Shown here: piece after piece, positions 16,864 to 24,667 of the stretch
Layout: each line of letters begins with the position of its first letter
How positions within the stretch are numbered: position 1 is the first letter of the stretch
Assembly (NCBI GenBank): GCA_964398215.1
Contig: CAYNNP010000069.1
Span: 1-25,941 of the forward strand
DNA: 25,941 nucleotides
From: CAYNNP01 sp964398215
GTDB lineage: Bacteria > Planctomycetota > Planctomycetia > Pirellulales > Pirellulaceae
Reading direction: 5' to 3'
Made by a program: the position numbers and the translations under genes
Notes under the pieces: generated by a model
What the model saw: only the letters and a program-made list of their open reading frames with translations
What the model was told of the DNA's origin: nothing
Databases searched by the model: none

Positions 16864-17757
16864 ATGGGCCTGCTTGACTCGATCAAATCGAAACTTGGTG
16901 GTTCCGGGGGCGGCGGCAAAATTGACGTTGCCGCGCGGTTTGAACGCCAACGAACTGCCGCTACCGGCACAATGGCTCACTTCTTTGTCGCCCGCGACAG
17001 CAAGCGAGATGGACAGGTCGTCGGTGTCAAAATTTTGGACATCGAAAAAGTCGAACTGTTCGAGGGTCGATTCAAAGGGTTGAACAAACCTTCGGAAGGC
17101 CAAATCGCGATGGAGATGAAACACCCAAAAGTTGTTGAGACTTTTGAGGTCGGTACTACGACGAAAGGCCAGCCAATCCTGATCATGGATTACATCTCTG
17201 GCCCAAGTATGCAGAACATTATCGTCAAAAAGCAGGCTCATCACGTTGACGGAAAACGACTGATGCTGATTCGCGACATGGCCGAATCACTCAAGTACGT
17301 TCATAGTCGTGGTTATATTCACCGTGACATCTGTCCGCGAAACTTCATCTGTGAACCAGAAGTCGCTGGAGCAAAACTCATTGACTTTGGGTTGACCGTT
17401 CCATCGACTCCAGCATTCATGACTCCGGGCAATCGCACCGGCACACCGCTTTACATGTCCCCAGAGATCGTGCGCCGAAGAGCAACAGACAAACGAGTCG
17501 ATATTTTTTCCCTTGGTGTCACTTTCTATTGCCTTTGTAGCTTTGAACATCCGTGGCAAGGTGATGAGGTGAATGGTCGAGCAGCCCTTTATCACGACAC
17601 CTCGCCGCCAGTCGACCTGCGTGAACGTGTTCCCAATATTGACCCGCGACTCGCGAAAGCGATCATGCACGCACTGAACCCTCGCGTGGAGGATCGCACG
17701 ACCACAATCGATCAGTTCATCCATGCAATCCGAAACGTCAAGTCTGTTTTCGTGTAA
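16864..17757 (+). CDS. Soluble Ser/Thr protein kinase
   Basis: This 297-residue protein is little more than a Hanks-type kinase domain, with no membrane helix or sensor domain. It has the ATP lysine K56 in VVGVKILD, the catalytic loop H153-R-D-I-C-P-R-N160, the D174-F-G176 metal motif, and SPE in the activation segment (GTPLYMSPEIVRR). The region where the glycine-rich loop should be reads TAATGTMAHFFVA, a degenerate GxGxxG. C157 takes the place of the usual Lys of HRDLKPEN. The N-terminus is Gly/Ser-rich (LGGSGGGGK). No Shine-Dalgarno sequence is visible, which suggests translation linked to accD 62 bases upstream. A role in controlling acetyl-CoA carboxylase is a guess from position only. 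Confidence 0.88.
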   Translation: MGLLDSIKSKLGGSGGGGKIDVAARFERQRTAATGTMAHFFVARDSKRDGQVVGVKILDIEKVELFEGRFKGLNKPSEGQIAMEMKHPKVVETFEVGTTTKGQPILIMDYISGPSMQNIIVKKQAHHVDGKRLMLIRDMAESLKYVHSRGYIHRDICPRNFICEPEVAGAKLIDFGLTVPSTPAFMTPGNRTGTPLYMSPEIVRRRATDKRVDIFSLGVTFYCLCSFEHPWQGDEVNGRAALYHDTSPPVDLRERVPNIDPRLAKAIMHALNPRVEDRTTTIDQFIHAIRNVKSVFV

Positions 17758-17840
17758 CGGATTGCTGACCGCCTGGGTTCTTTCGCCCGCCGTTGCAGAC
17801 TAGATTTGGAACCAGAAAACGATTCCGATTTCTTGGGTGA

Positions 17841-20800
17841 ATGTCGATGAGCCGACTTGCGAAACAAAACCGATGTGTTTCAAGCTGGACGCATACTCGT
17901 GTCCTTTCCTCTCTGGTTGTTTTGTCGGCCTGTCTGTTATTCACAGGCTGCTCGGGGCGCCAGCAGGCTTCCGATACGAAAAAGACTGCTCAAGCCGCTT
18001 CGGATTCACAAGGCGACGAAAAGAAAGCCACTGCCGCCCAAGACAAGAAACCGGAAACTGACACACCCAAGACCCGCGATCAAGCTCTGGCAGAAATCGA
18101 TCGCCTAGTACAGTCCGGGCAAACAAAAGCTGCAGACGAAAACCTTCGGAAATTGTTGTTGCAGAACCCTGAGGATTACGAAGTCGTCGTGCGAATCGCG
18201 CAGTTAGCAGCTGCCCAAGGGAAATTGGATGAAGCCATTGAAATGCTCTCTGACGTTCCGGCGAATCACCCAACTGCTGGACTCCCGGCGCTGGGAATGT
18301 CAGCAGATTGGTGCCTGGAACGCTCTCGGTATAAGGACGCCATCACGCGCTATGAGAAGATCCTCGAGCTAGATGTGCGATTCAATTTGGCTAGGCGAAA
18401 GCTCGCATTCATCCTCAATCGAATGGGGCGCAGGCACGAAGCCGTCAAGCGGATTCGTGAGCTCTGTATTGTTGGCGACGTCATGCAGGATGAACTGCAT
18501 TCATTGATCGCAGAAAGCGACGCAATGTACGATGAACCCAACAAAGCAGTCGCAGCGGGTGCGCGGTCGTACTACCCAATCGGCGATTCCGGAAAAGCGA
18601 GACACCTTTTCACCGAAAATCAATTCTCGCAGGCTGCCGACCTACTGGAATCATCTGTGCTTGCTGGCAACACATCTCCATCGGTGGTCGCGTTTTACGG
18701 ACGTGCTCTCGTCGAAGCTCAACAACTGGAAAAACTTCCAGCTTGGTCAACGCTTCTGAACGAAGATGTGAAGTCCTTTCCCGACTACTGGGCAGCGGTG
18801 GGGACGCTCTTGATTCAAGAAGCAAAAATAGCGGAGGCGATCACTGCGCTTTCGCATGCGATGCGACTAAACCCAACCGACGCACAAAGCGGAAGACGCC
18901 TCGTCCAAGCTCTACAAACGATGGATCGAAACGATGAAGCAGATGCTTGGGAAAAGCGACTGGAAGTGCTCAAACAGACGGTGGACCTAAACAACCAAAT
19001 TGCCAACATGCCTCCTGGCACCAACCTCAGCGACATACCTTTTGAAGAGTTGGCTAAAAACCTGGAAGCAATGGGACGCAGAGTCGAAGCCGTTTTTTGG
19101 CGATCTCTTGCATTGAAGGCGACTGGTGACCAATCGAAATTGCAACAGCTAAGCCAACAACTCAAGTCAATCGTTCGTGACAAAAATGCGTTCCCAACTC
19201 AGCAAGAACTCTTGTGTGGCATGGCAGCACCATCCAAGCTGCCTCAGTTGCCCTCAGGATTCATAGAAAAGTCCGGGGCCTCGAAACAAGTCGCCAGAGT
19301 TCTTGACAAAGCTCCAGTCGCTAGCTTTGAGGAAATAACGGACCAAGTAGGGCTAAAGCAGACTTACAAAATCGCCGTTCAACCAACTTCCAAACGGTTC
19401 GCGATTTACCAAGTCGTAGGTGGCGGAGTAGCGGTGGTCGATTTTGATTTGGACGGCTTCAGCGATTTGTATTTCGCACAGGGCTCAGCTGATCCACCCG
19501 AATTTGTAGCCACCGAGTCTGACCAGCTCTTTCGCCACTTGAGCGACGGAAGCTCACATCGACTCGAGGCGGTAACCGACACAAGCGGAATTCGCGAACA
19601 AGCCTATACCGTAGGTGTGACATCTGGCGACTGGAATCAAGACGGATGGCCGGACCTTGCAGTGTCAAATATCGGGACACATCAACTGCTGATCAATCAA
19701 GGCGATGGAACCTATCGCCAACAAGCCCTGGACCGCCAACCAGATCCGCTACGCGTAGGCGCCTCATTGGCGTTCGGGGACGTGACCGGCGACCAACTTC
19801 CGGACTTGTTCGTCCTGCATTACCTGAAAGATCCGGACATGGCGAAACTACCTGAAGCTAACGAAACGGGGCATGCTCTTACCGTTGCTTCGCCATTCAA
19901 GGCACTCGCGGCTCGTGACATCCTGTATGCCAATCAGGGTGATGGATCATGGACCTCTCAAATTGTCGGAGATACAGAGAAAGCAGCGTGCACGGGGCTT
20001 GGTTTAGTCCTGGGTGACTTGGATCCCAAACACAGTGGCAACGAGGTTTACGTTGCCAACGATGTGCGAAAAAACCAGTACTGGCGCGCCGGTCAGGACG
20101 GAAAGCTAGAAGACGTTGGCGCAGCACTTGGATGCGCATATAGCTGGCGAGGCAGATACACAGGCGCCATGGGAATTGCCGCCGATGACTTTAGCGGCAA
20201 TGGAAGCACCTCGCTCTTTGTCACAAATTTCATGAGTGAACCTGCGAATCTTTACGTCAAACGCAACGGCGTCTATCAAGACTTCGCGCGAGCATTTCAA
20301 TTAGCTGCCTCCACATCAGATCCCATTGGATTTGGAACTCAGGCAATCGACTACAGCAACGATGGACTACCGGATCTTGTTGTTACCAACGGACACGTCG
20401 AAGACATGGAGTACAAGGGGCAGCCGTTTCGGCAACCAATGCAGCTGTTTGCAAACTTAGGTAATCGATTCGAATTGATAGACGTGCCCGACTCAGACTT
20501 TTGGAATCGAAATGCAGTTGGACGAGGACTTGCCAAACTCGATTTTGACAACGATGGCTTGATGGACTTTGTAGTCACCGACTTGCTAGGCCAAGCATCA
20601 CTTGTTCAGAACCGTACTGAGTCGAAACACAATTGGATCAAATTGAAATTGATAGGGACAGAAAGCGAGCGTGACGCGATTGGGACGAAGGTCAAAGTCA
20701 TGTCAGGACAACATGTCCGGCACTCAACAGTCCTGTCTGGCGATGGATACCTCGCAAGTAACGAAAAAGGCCTGCACATTGGCCTGGGGGCTCAAAGCAA

Positions 20801-20954
20801 CATCGACAAAATCGTGATTGATTGGTCGTCTGGAAGACAGCAGACATTACAAAATGTGACTCCCAACCAGACGATCCAAGTCGTCGAGGGCAACCAACCT
20901 TGGTTGCTGAACCAGCCCCTTCAGCCTCTTCAAGACCCTGAAGGCCTCCGATAA
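17841..20954 (+). CDS. Large lipoprotein with TPR, VCBS/FG-GAP and ASPIC/UnbV domains
   Basis: This 1037-residue protein has a lipoprotein signal, with the lipobox FTGC and lipid cysteine C37. Residues about 70-480 are TPR-like helical repeats (for example TDAQSGRRLVQALQ). Residues about 530-910 have six VCBS/FG-GAP propeller repeats with Ca-binding loops such as DFDLDGFSD, DWNQDGWPD, DYSNDGLPD and DFDNDGLMD. An ASPIC/UnbV domain ends it (about 920-1020, with GDGYLASNEKGLHIGLG and IDWSSGRQQTL). This is the CRTAC1-like architecture. It should sit on a membrane facing the periplasm or outside. The function of such proteins is not established; adhesion or assembly of cell-surface complexes is often proposed. 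The start is the first ATG of MSMS; a second, two codons in, is possible. It follows the kinase gene by 83 bases. Confidence 0.86.
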   Translation: MSMSRLAKQNRCVSSWTHTRVLSSLVVLSACLLFTGCSGRQQASDTKKTAQAASDSQGDEKKATAAQDKKPETDTPKTRDQALAEIDRLVQSGQTKAADENLRKLLLQNPEDYEVVVRIAQLAAAQGKLDEAIEMLSDVPANHPTAGLPALGMSADWCLERSRYKDAITRYEKILELDVRFNLARRKLAFILNRMGRRHEAVKRIRELCIVGDVMQDELHSLIAESDAMYDEPNKAVAAGARSYYPIGDSGKARHLFTENQFSQAADLLESSVLAGNTSPSVVAFYGRALVEAQQLEKLPAWSTLLNEDVKSFPDYWAAVGTLLIQEAKIAEAITALSHAMRLNPTDAQSGRRLVQALQTMDRNDEADAWEKRLEVLKQTVDLNNQIANMPPGTNLSDIPFEELAKNLEAMGRRVEAVFWRSLALKATGDQSKLQQLSQQLKSIVRDKNAFPTQQELLCGMAAPSKLPQLPSGFIEKSGASKQVARVLDKAPVASFEEITDQVGLKQTYKIAVQPTSKRFAIYQVVGGGVAVVDFDLDGFSDLYFAQGSADPPEFVATESDQLFRHLSDGSSHRLEAVTDTSGIREQAYTVGVTSGDWNQDGWPDLAVSNIGTHQLLINQGDGTYRQQALDRQPDPLRVGASLAFGDVTGDQLPDLFVLHYLKDPDMAKLPEANETGHALTVASPFKALAARDILYANQGDGSWTSQIVGDTEKAACTGLGLVLGDLDPKHSGNEVYVANDVRKNQYWRAGQDGKLEDVGAALGCAYSWRGRYTGAMGIAADDFSGNGSTSLFVTNFMSEPANLYVKRNGVYQDFARAFQLAASTSDPIGFGTQAIDYSNDGLPDLVVTNGHVEDMEYKGQPFRQPMQLFANLGNRFELIDVPDSDFWNRNAVGRGLAKLDFDNDGLMDFVVTDLLGQASLVQNRTESKHNWIKLKLIGTESERDAIGTKVKVMSGQHVRHSTVLSGDGYLASNEKGLHIGLGAQSNIDKIVIDWSSGRQQTLQNVTPNQTIQVVEGNQPWLLNQPLQPLQDPEGLR

Positions 20955-21530
20955 GAACGATTCCATCGCGCAGGCTTTTGCTGCTTAAAAAACCAGCAGA
21001 CAGTTCAAGCACCCGCGCAACTGCTAAGGGCGAACAACCTTCTGTTTTGACGAATCTGCGTTAGCGAATTCACCGCAGTGAAGATCGGTTGATTGGTGCG
21101 GCGAATTTGCTTGCTTCATGGCTAGGCAGCCAGTTGCTTTGGCATCGCACACAAACAGCCGTGTGAAACTTTTCAAAAATTTACATAAGCCAATATTCGA
21201 CAGCGACTTACGTCCTCAAGTTCGGTTTTGTCCTCAAGTATTGGCTCGCTCTTTGCATAGACTACAAAGTCAAAGTGACTCAAAATCATTTGGGTCAAAG
21301 ACCACCAGTAGTTCGTTCACAAAATTCACAATGAAAACAAAAAGAATTCAATTTTTTGTGCAAGGCCCTGAATGGCAAAAACGCTTGGATCTACATGGTT
21401 TGTGACTGTTAGGGAAAGTCCCACACCAAAAAGTTCCGGAAAAAGGCGGGCTGATTTCCCTGAATCCGCGTTTTTCTTAAGCGGATAACGAGTAATTCGT
21501 GTATGATGACCAAATTAACCGATACCCCGC
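20955..21530. promoter_or_regulatory. 576-base spacer with internal repeats before the pseudopilin operon
   Basis: No convincing gene is seen; a 95-codon frame at 21118-21405 lacks a ribosome site and protein features. The inverted pair AGCCAATA (21188-21195) and TATTGGCT (21239-21246) encloses two direct copies of GTCCTCAAGT (21212-21221 and 21230-21239). GTCAAAG occurs twice just after (21269-21275 and 21294-21300). ATCCGC (21464-21469) pairs with GCGGAT (21481-21486) close to the gene. TATGAT at 21502-21507 is a possible -10 without a good -35. The region probably holds the regulated promoter and leader of the small lipoprotein and pseudopilin genes. Confidence 0.45.
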
Positions 21531-21755
21531 ATGTTGATTGAAATGATGATGTATTCCCTGCCAAAATCCTTCCGTAAGTCGCTTTTGGTCCTGCCCGCAC
21601 TATTCGTCCTTTGCATTGCTAGCACTGGATGTGGTAAAGGCGAAAACAAAGTTATGCAGCCCGGCGAATTGAACGCTGAGCAGAAAGCTGACCTTGAGAA
21701 AGCAACAGGTGGCTTGAGCGACTTTGATCCAAGTACGGAACAAAGAGGGAATTAG
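21531..21755 (+). CDS. Small lipoprotein upstream of DUF1559 gene
   Basis: This is a lipoprotein of up to 74 residues. It has a basic N-terminal region (PKSFRKS), a hydrophobic stretch (LLVLPALFVLCIA) and the lipobox STGC, with lipid cysteine C34 in the longest form. The mature part is only about 41 residues, charged and probably disordered (GELNAEQKADLEKATGG). Four in-frame ATGs (21531, 21543, 21546, 21549) are possible starts, and none has a good ribosome site. It ends 53 bases before the DUF1559 gene, across T-rich DNA, and the two are probably cotranscribed. No known family was recognised. It may help anchor or assemble the pseudopilin, which is an inference from position. Confidence 0.7.
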   Translation: MLIEMMMYSLPKSFRKSLLVLPALFVLCIASTGCGKGENKVMQPGELNAEQKADLEKATGGLSDFDPSTEQRGN

Positions 21756-21808
21756 AAATACGAAGACTTGTCTTTTTTTTACTTTAGTTTTTTTTGAAGA
21801 GGTTTCAG

Positions 21809-23038
21809 ATGAATCGAAATTTACGAGGGCGTAGTGGTTTTACGCTCGTTGAATTGTTGGTGGTCATCGCGATCATCGGAATTCTGGTAGGGTTGTTGCT
21901 ACCGGCTGTGCAAGCGGCTCGTGAAGCAGCACGCCGAATGAGTTGCAGCAACAATTTCAAGCAAATTGGCTTGGCAATTCATAACTATCACTCCACGTAC
22001 AAGCGTATGCCCGAGCAAGGTGGTGGTACTGGTGAAAATGTTGGCGACGCGAGAATTGATAACTTTGAAACCAATTATCAACAGCTCAGCTACCTAGTTG
22101 GCATTCTGCCGTTCATGGAGCAACAAGCTCTTTGGGAAGAGATCTCCAACCCGAACTCATTTGATTTGAGCGATCCAAATACTCCGCTTGTTCCACCGTG
22201 GCCAGCAATGGGGCCAACGCCTCAAACTGTTAGCTGGGGCGGCACGACAGGCGCCGTTGGGGGAGCAGACAATTATCGCCCTTGGATGACAGAAATCCCG
22301 ACAGTACGTTGCCCAAGCGACCCAGGTGTTGGTGCTCCTGCAGCTGGACGTAGTAACTACGCAGCATGTCTTGGTGACGCGTACTGGCAGCATCGCTTCG
22401 GTGCTCCTGGAAACAGCCTGAATCCAACCGATCCAGACGCACGTGAGCTTCGGGTCACAGGTCGTGGTGCATTTGTAAACCGCACCCAGACTCGATTCCG
22501 GGATTTCTTGGATGGGCTTTCCAATACCATCATGTGTGGCGAAATCACGACCAGCCTTGCTGATATGGATGTGCGAACACGTGCAGCAGAAGCTCCAACC
22601 AGCTTCTCAACTGACGAACCGCAGTTCTGCGTTCAGTGGCTAGATCCAGAGCGACCTCGTTTCTGGGGTCCAACAGCAGTACTTAGCAATACTATCTACG
22701 AACGTGGATACATGTGGGCGAGTGCACAGCACTTGAACACTGCTATGAATACCATCCGTCCTCCAAACCGAGAGCTTTGCATGAACCGCCAAGCGTTTTG
22801 GACACACGGAAACCTTCCAGCAAGTAGCCAACACCAAGGTGGTGCACACGTGCTGATGGGTGATGGAGCAGTTATCTTCATGACTGATTCGGTAGAAGCT
22901 GGTGACCAAAATGCTGTCCCTGTCTGGTCAGGAGGCGCTGGTGGCGCTCGTCCTGGTTCAAAGAGTCCTTATGGACTGTGGGGTGCTTTGGGTACCAAGG
23001 CTTCCAAAGAGCAGGTTGAAGAGCAGCTTAACCAGTAA
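21809..23038 (+). CDS. DUF1559 type II pseudopilin-like protein
   Basis: This 409-residue protein has a type IV prepilin signal: RSG10-F11-TLVE15-LLVVIAIIGIL, with cleavage expected after G10 and the conserved glutamate at mature position 5. PAVQAAREAARRMSC and the DUF1559 domain follow. The C-terminus has the family signature HVLMGDGAVIFM and ends SPYGLWGALGTKAS. DUF1559 proteins are greatly expanded in planctomycetes; they are thought to be exported and assembled by type II secretion or pilus machinery, but their role is unproven. The start at 21809 is chosen because AAGAGG (21797-21802) lies six bases upstream; the frame extends five more codons. A strong terminator ends the unit. Confidence 0.92.
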   Translation: MNRNLRGRSGFTLVELLVVIAIIGILVGLLLPAVQAAREAARRMSCSNNFKQIGLAIHNYHSTYKRMPEQGGGTGENVGDARIDNFETNYQQLSYLVGILPFMEQQALWEEISNPNSFDLSDPNTPLVPPWPAMGPTPQTVSWGGTTGAVGGADNYRPWMTEIPTVRCPSDPGVGAPAAGRSNYAACLGDAYWQHRFGAPGNSLNPTDPDARELRVTGRGAFVNRTQTRFRDFLDGLSNTIMCGEITTSLADMDVRTRAAEAPTSFSTDEPQFCVQWLDPERPRFWGPTAVLSNTIYERGYMWASAQHLNTAMNTIRPPNRELCMNRQAFWTHGNLPASSQHQGGAHVLMGDGAVIFMTDSVEAGDQNAVPVWSGGAGGARPGSKSPYGLWGALGTKASKEQVEEQLNQ

Positions 23039-23068
23039 CACCTGTTACTGCTGAATTCGAAAAAGATG

Positions 23069-23105
23069 GGCCAGCGTGTTTTGCACGCTGGCCTTTTTTT
23101 GTTTT
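23069..23105 (+). terminator. Strong Rho-independent terminator
   Basis: GGCCAGCGTG (23069-23078) and CACGCTGGCC (23084-23093) form a perfect 10-base stem with a TTTTG loop, followed by TTTTTTTGTTTT. It ends the lipoprotein/DUF1559 unit 30 bases after the stop codon. Confidence 0.93.
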
Positions 23106-23439
23106 CTGGTTCGTTGTATCGAATTTGGTCGCCAAGACCAGAGAGCGGAAATGACCGTTGAACCGCGCAAATACCAATAGTTGACAAAAATGGACACTCC
23201 CAGGTTTTCCCTACAACCAGATGTCTGGTCAGGCAAGCGAGGGGAAACGTGGAATTCATAACGTTTTCGTTGACACGCTATTTTCCGCGTAACTATACTT
23301 CGTTGAGGCCGATTGCGCTCGAATCCTTATCTGCAAAGCTTTTTTGCAATCAGCGTCAATCGCACCCCCAAATACTGCATCGCAAGGTTTGCGATCTTGG
23401 GTTTGACCTTTTGTGATTTGAATTCGGAATACTTACACA
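23106..23439. other. Spacer between terminator and coiled-coil gene
   Basis: These 334 bases contain no convincing gene. The only clear signal is the sigma70-like promoter at 23270-23299. The leader from that promoter to the start codon is about 134 bases and contains no obvious riboswitch or hairpin. Confidence 0.5.
23270..23299 (+). promoter_or_regulatory. Sigma70-type promoter of coiled-coil gene
   Basis: A perfect TTGACA at 23270-23275 and TATACT (5 of 6) at 23294-23299 are separated by 18 bases. This is the best promoter match in the window. The start would be near 23306. Confidence 0.7.
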
Positions 23440-24276
23440 ATGACTCTTCTCGGCAAATGCTTTACCGTTGTCATTCTGTTGCTTTCGCTAGCCTTCATGG
23501 TGTTATCGTTGGCGGTCAACGCAACTCACCGCAACTGGAAGGATTTAGTGCTAGGGGATTCGGGCTTTCGAGCTCAAATTGACCAGAAGACACGAGAGAA
23601 CGACCAACTGATTCAGGAGGCCGGAAGGGCCGCCCTGAAATTGGCACACGAACAGGCTGCTCGTCGAACCGCGTTGGCTGCTTTGCAGACCGCGGTCGAC
23701 TCTCTTACCGCTGACTTAGCCGCAAGCCAAAAGGCTGTCGAGTCACTTGAAGCGAAAACCACAGAACTCACCCAGCTAGATAAATCACGTGCTGAGGATA
23801 ACCAGCGTCTGACGGCTGACAACAACCGTCTGCGTCAGGAAATTCGCAAAGAGCAGCAGGATCGCGATACGATCTTTGCACAAGCCTTGGATCTCACAAA
23901 TGAACTGAACGAGATTCGAGGTATTCGCCTGGAACTCGACAAACGAAATAAGCAGTTGGTGAAAGACCTAACACGATACAAGGAAGTTGTTGACTATCAC
24001 GGCATCAAACTCAAAGATCCTCTGGATGGTGCCCCACCGGATCGCAACGGCTTGGTTCTTGCAGTTAACCGGCCTCGCTGGTTAGTCGAATTGTCACTCG
24101 GCCATGACGATGGCTTGCGACCAGGGCATTTGTTGGATGTGACCCGTGGTGGTCGATATATCGGAAAAGTTCGTATTAAGAATGCGAACCCAAACCGAGC
24201 GACCGCAGAGATTTTGCCCGACTACAGCCAAGGCATCATTCAGGAGAAAGATCGTGTCGACACAACTACCGACTGA
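23440..24276 (+). CDS. Single-pass membrane protein with long coiled coil
   Basis: This 278-residue protein has one N-terminal membrane helix (about residues 7-27, CFTVVILLLSLAFMVLSLAV). A long coiled coil follows (about 45-178), rich in Leu, Ala, Gln, Glu and Arg with heptad character. A compact C-terminal domain (about 180-278) contains DDGLRPGHLLDVTRGGRYIG and may be a small beta fold. The layout resembles MreC and other envelope scaffold proteins, but no family was recognised with confidence. The coiled coil should project from the membrane and could form oligomers. The start at 23440 gives the membrane helix directly; the ribosome site is weak. Its last 23 bases overlap the next gene, which points to coupled translation. 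Confidence 0.78.
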   Translation: MTLLGKCFTVVILLLSLAFMVLSLAVNATHRNWKDLVLGDSGFRAQIDQKTRENDQLIQEAGRAALKLAHEQAARRTALAALQTAVDSLTADLAASQKAVESLEAKTTELTQLDKSRAEDNQRLTADNNRLRQEIRKEQQDRDTIFAQALDLTNELNEIRGIRLELDKRNKQLVKDLTRYKEVVDYHGIKLKDPLDGAPPDRNGLVLAVNRPRWLVELSLGHDDGLRPGHLLDVTRGGRYIGKVRIKNANPNRATAEILPDYSQGIIQEKDRVDTTTD

Positions 24277-24454
24277 AAATAAAAAACAGCCCGCCAGCGT
24301 TTACACGGTGATGTTACTGCTAAGCATGCTCTTTATGCTGATCGCAGTGATAGCGATGTATGTCGAATACGAACGCTGGGGCCCTGAGTACTACCGTACT
24401 AACTCGGCCACAAATAGCATGATCGTGGATTCAAATCAATCGTCAATCCTTTAA
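24254..24454 (+). CDS. 66-residue membrane protein, overlapping gene
   Basis: This small protein begins at a GTG at 24254 inside the end of the coiled-coil gene (23-base overlap, different frame). AGGAG at 24242-24246, seven bases before the GTG, is a strong ribosome site and decides this start; the open frame itself begins at 24146, which would give a basic stretch without a ribosome site. The protein has a short polar start, one membrane helix (about residues 17-36, VMLLLSMLFMLIAVIAMYV) and a tail with YERWGPEYYR. No known family was recognised. Overlap and shared membrane location suggest it partners the coiled-coil protein. Confidence 0.75.
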   Translation: MSTQLPTENKKQPASVYTVMLLLSMLFMLIAVIAMYVEYERWGPEYYRTNSATNSMIVDSNQSSIL

Positions 24455-24623
24455 GACTGGTTCTGGCTGGCACCTGTCTTGCGGTAACAATTCGTAGCTA
24501 CCGGCGAATGGTCTCAGACAGGTCGACATAGACGATATTTTCATGAACCGCGCCATACAATCGGATGTATTCCACGTAAGACAATCGGAATCGGCGACAC
24601 AAGGCTTTTCTGCAATGCCTGGA

Positions 24624-24642
24624 CTAATCAGAATCTGATTAG
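24624..24642. promoter_or_regulatory. Perfect palindrome upstream of acyltransferase
   Basis: CTAATCAG (24624-24631) and CTGATTAG (24635-24642) form an 8-base inverted repeat with an AAT centre, 25 bases before the acyltransferase start codon. It could be an operator for a dimeric regulator, or a hairpin near the ribosome site. No promoter was identified in the 213-base gap that holds it. Confidence 0.45.
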
Positions 24643-24667
24643 ACCACGCCCATGATCGGATATTCGA

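Noticed and set aside
16864..20954. Phage-defence or toxin system built on the kinase and the large repeat lipoprotein
   Set aside because: No nuclease, toxin, immunity or mobile-element genes are nearby. Both families are common in ordinary planctomycete chromosomes and the flanks are housekeeping genes.
21188..21300. CRISPR-like array
   Set aside because: Repeats are only 7-10 bases, with two copies each and no regular spacers, and no cas genes are present.
21118..21405. 95-codon frame before the small lipoprotein
   Set aside because: No ribosome site, low-complexity Ser/Thr/Lys-rich translation, and it covers the direct and inverted repeats. Regarded as chance.
24146..24253. Longer start for the 66-residue membrane protein
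   Set aside because: It would lie fully inside the coiled-coil gene without a ribosome site. The GTG at 24254 has AGGAG at the right distance.
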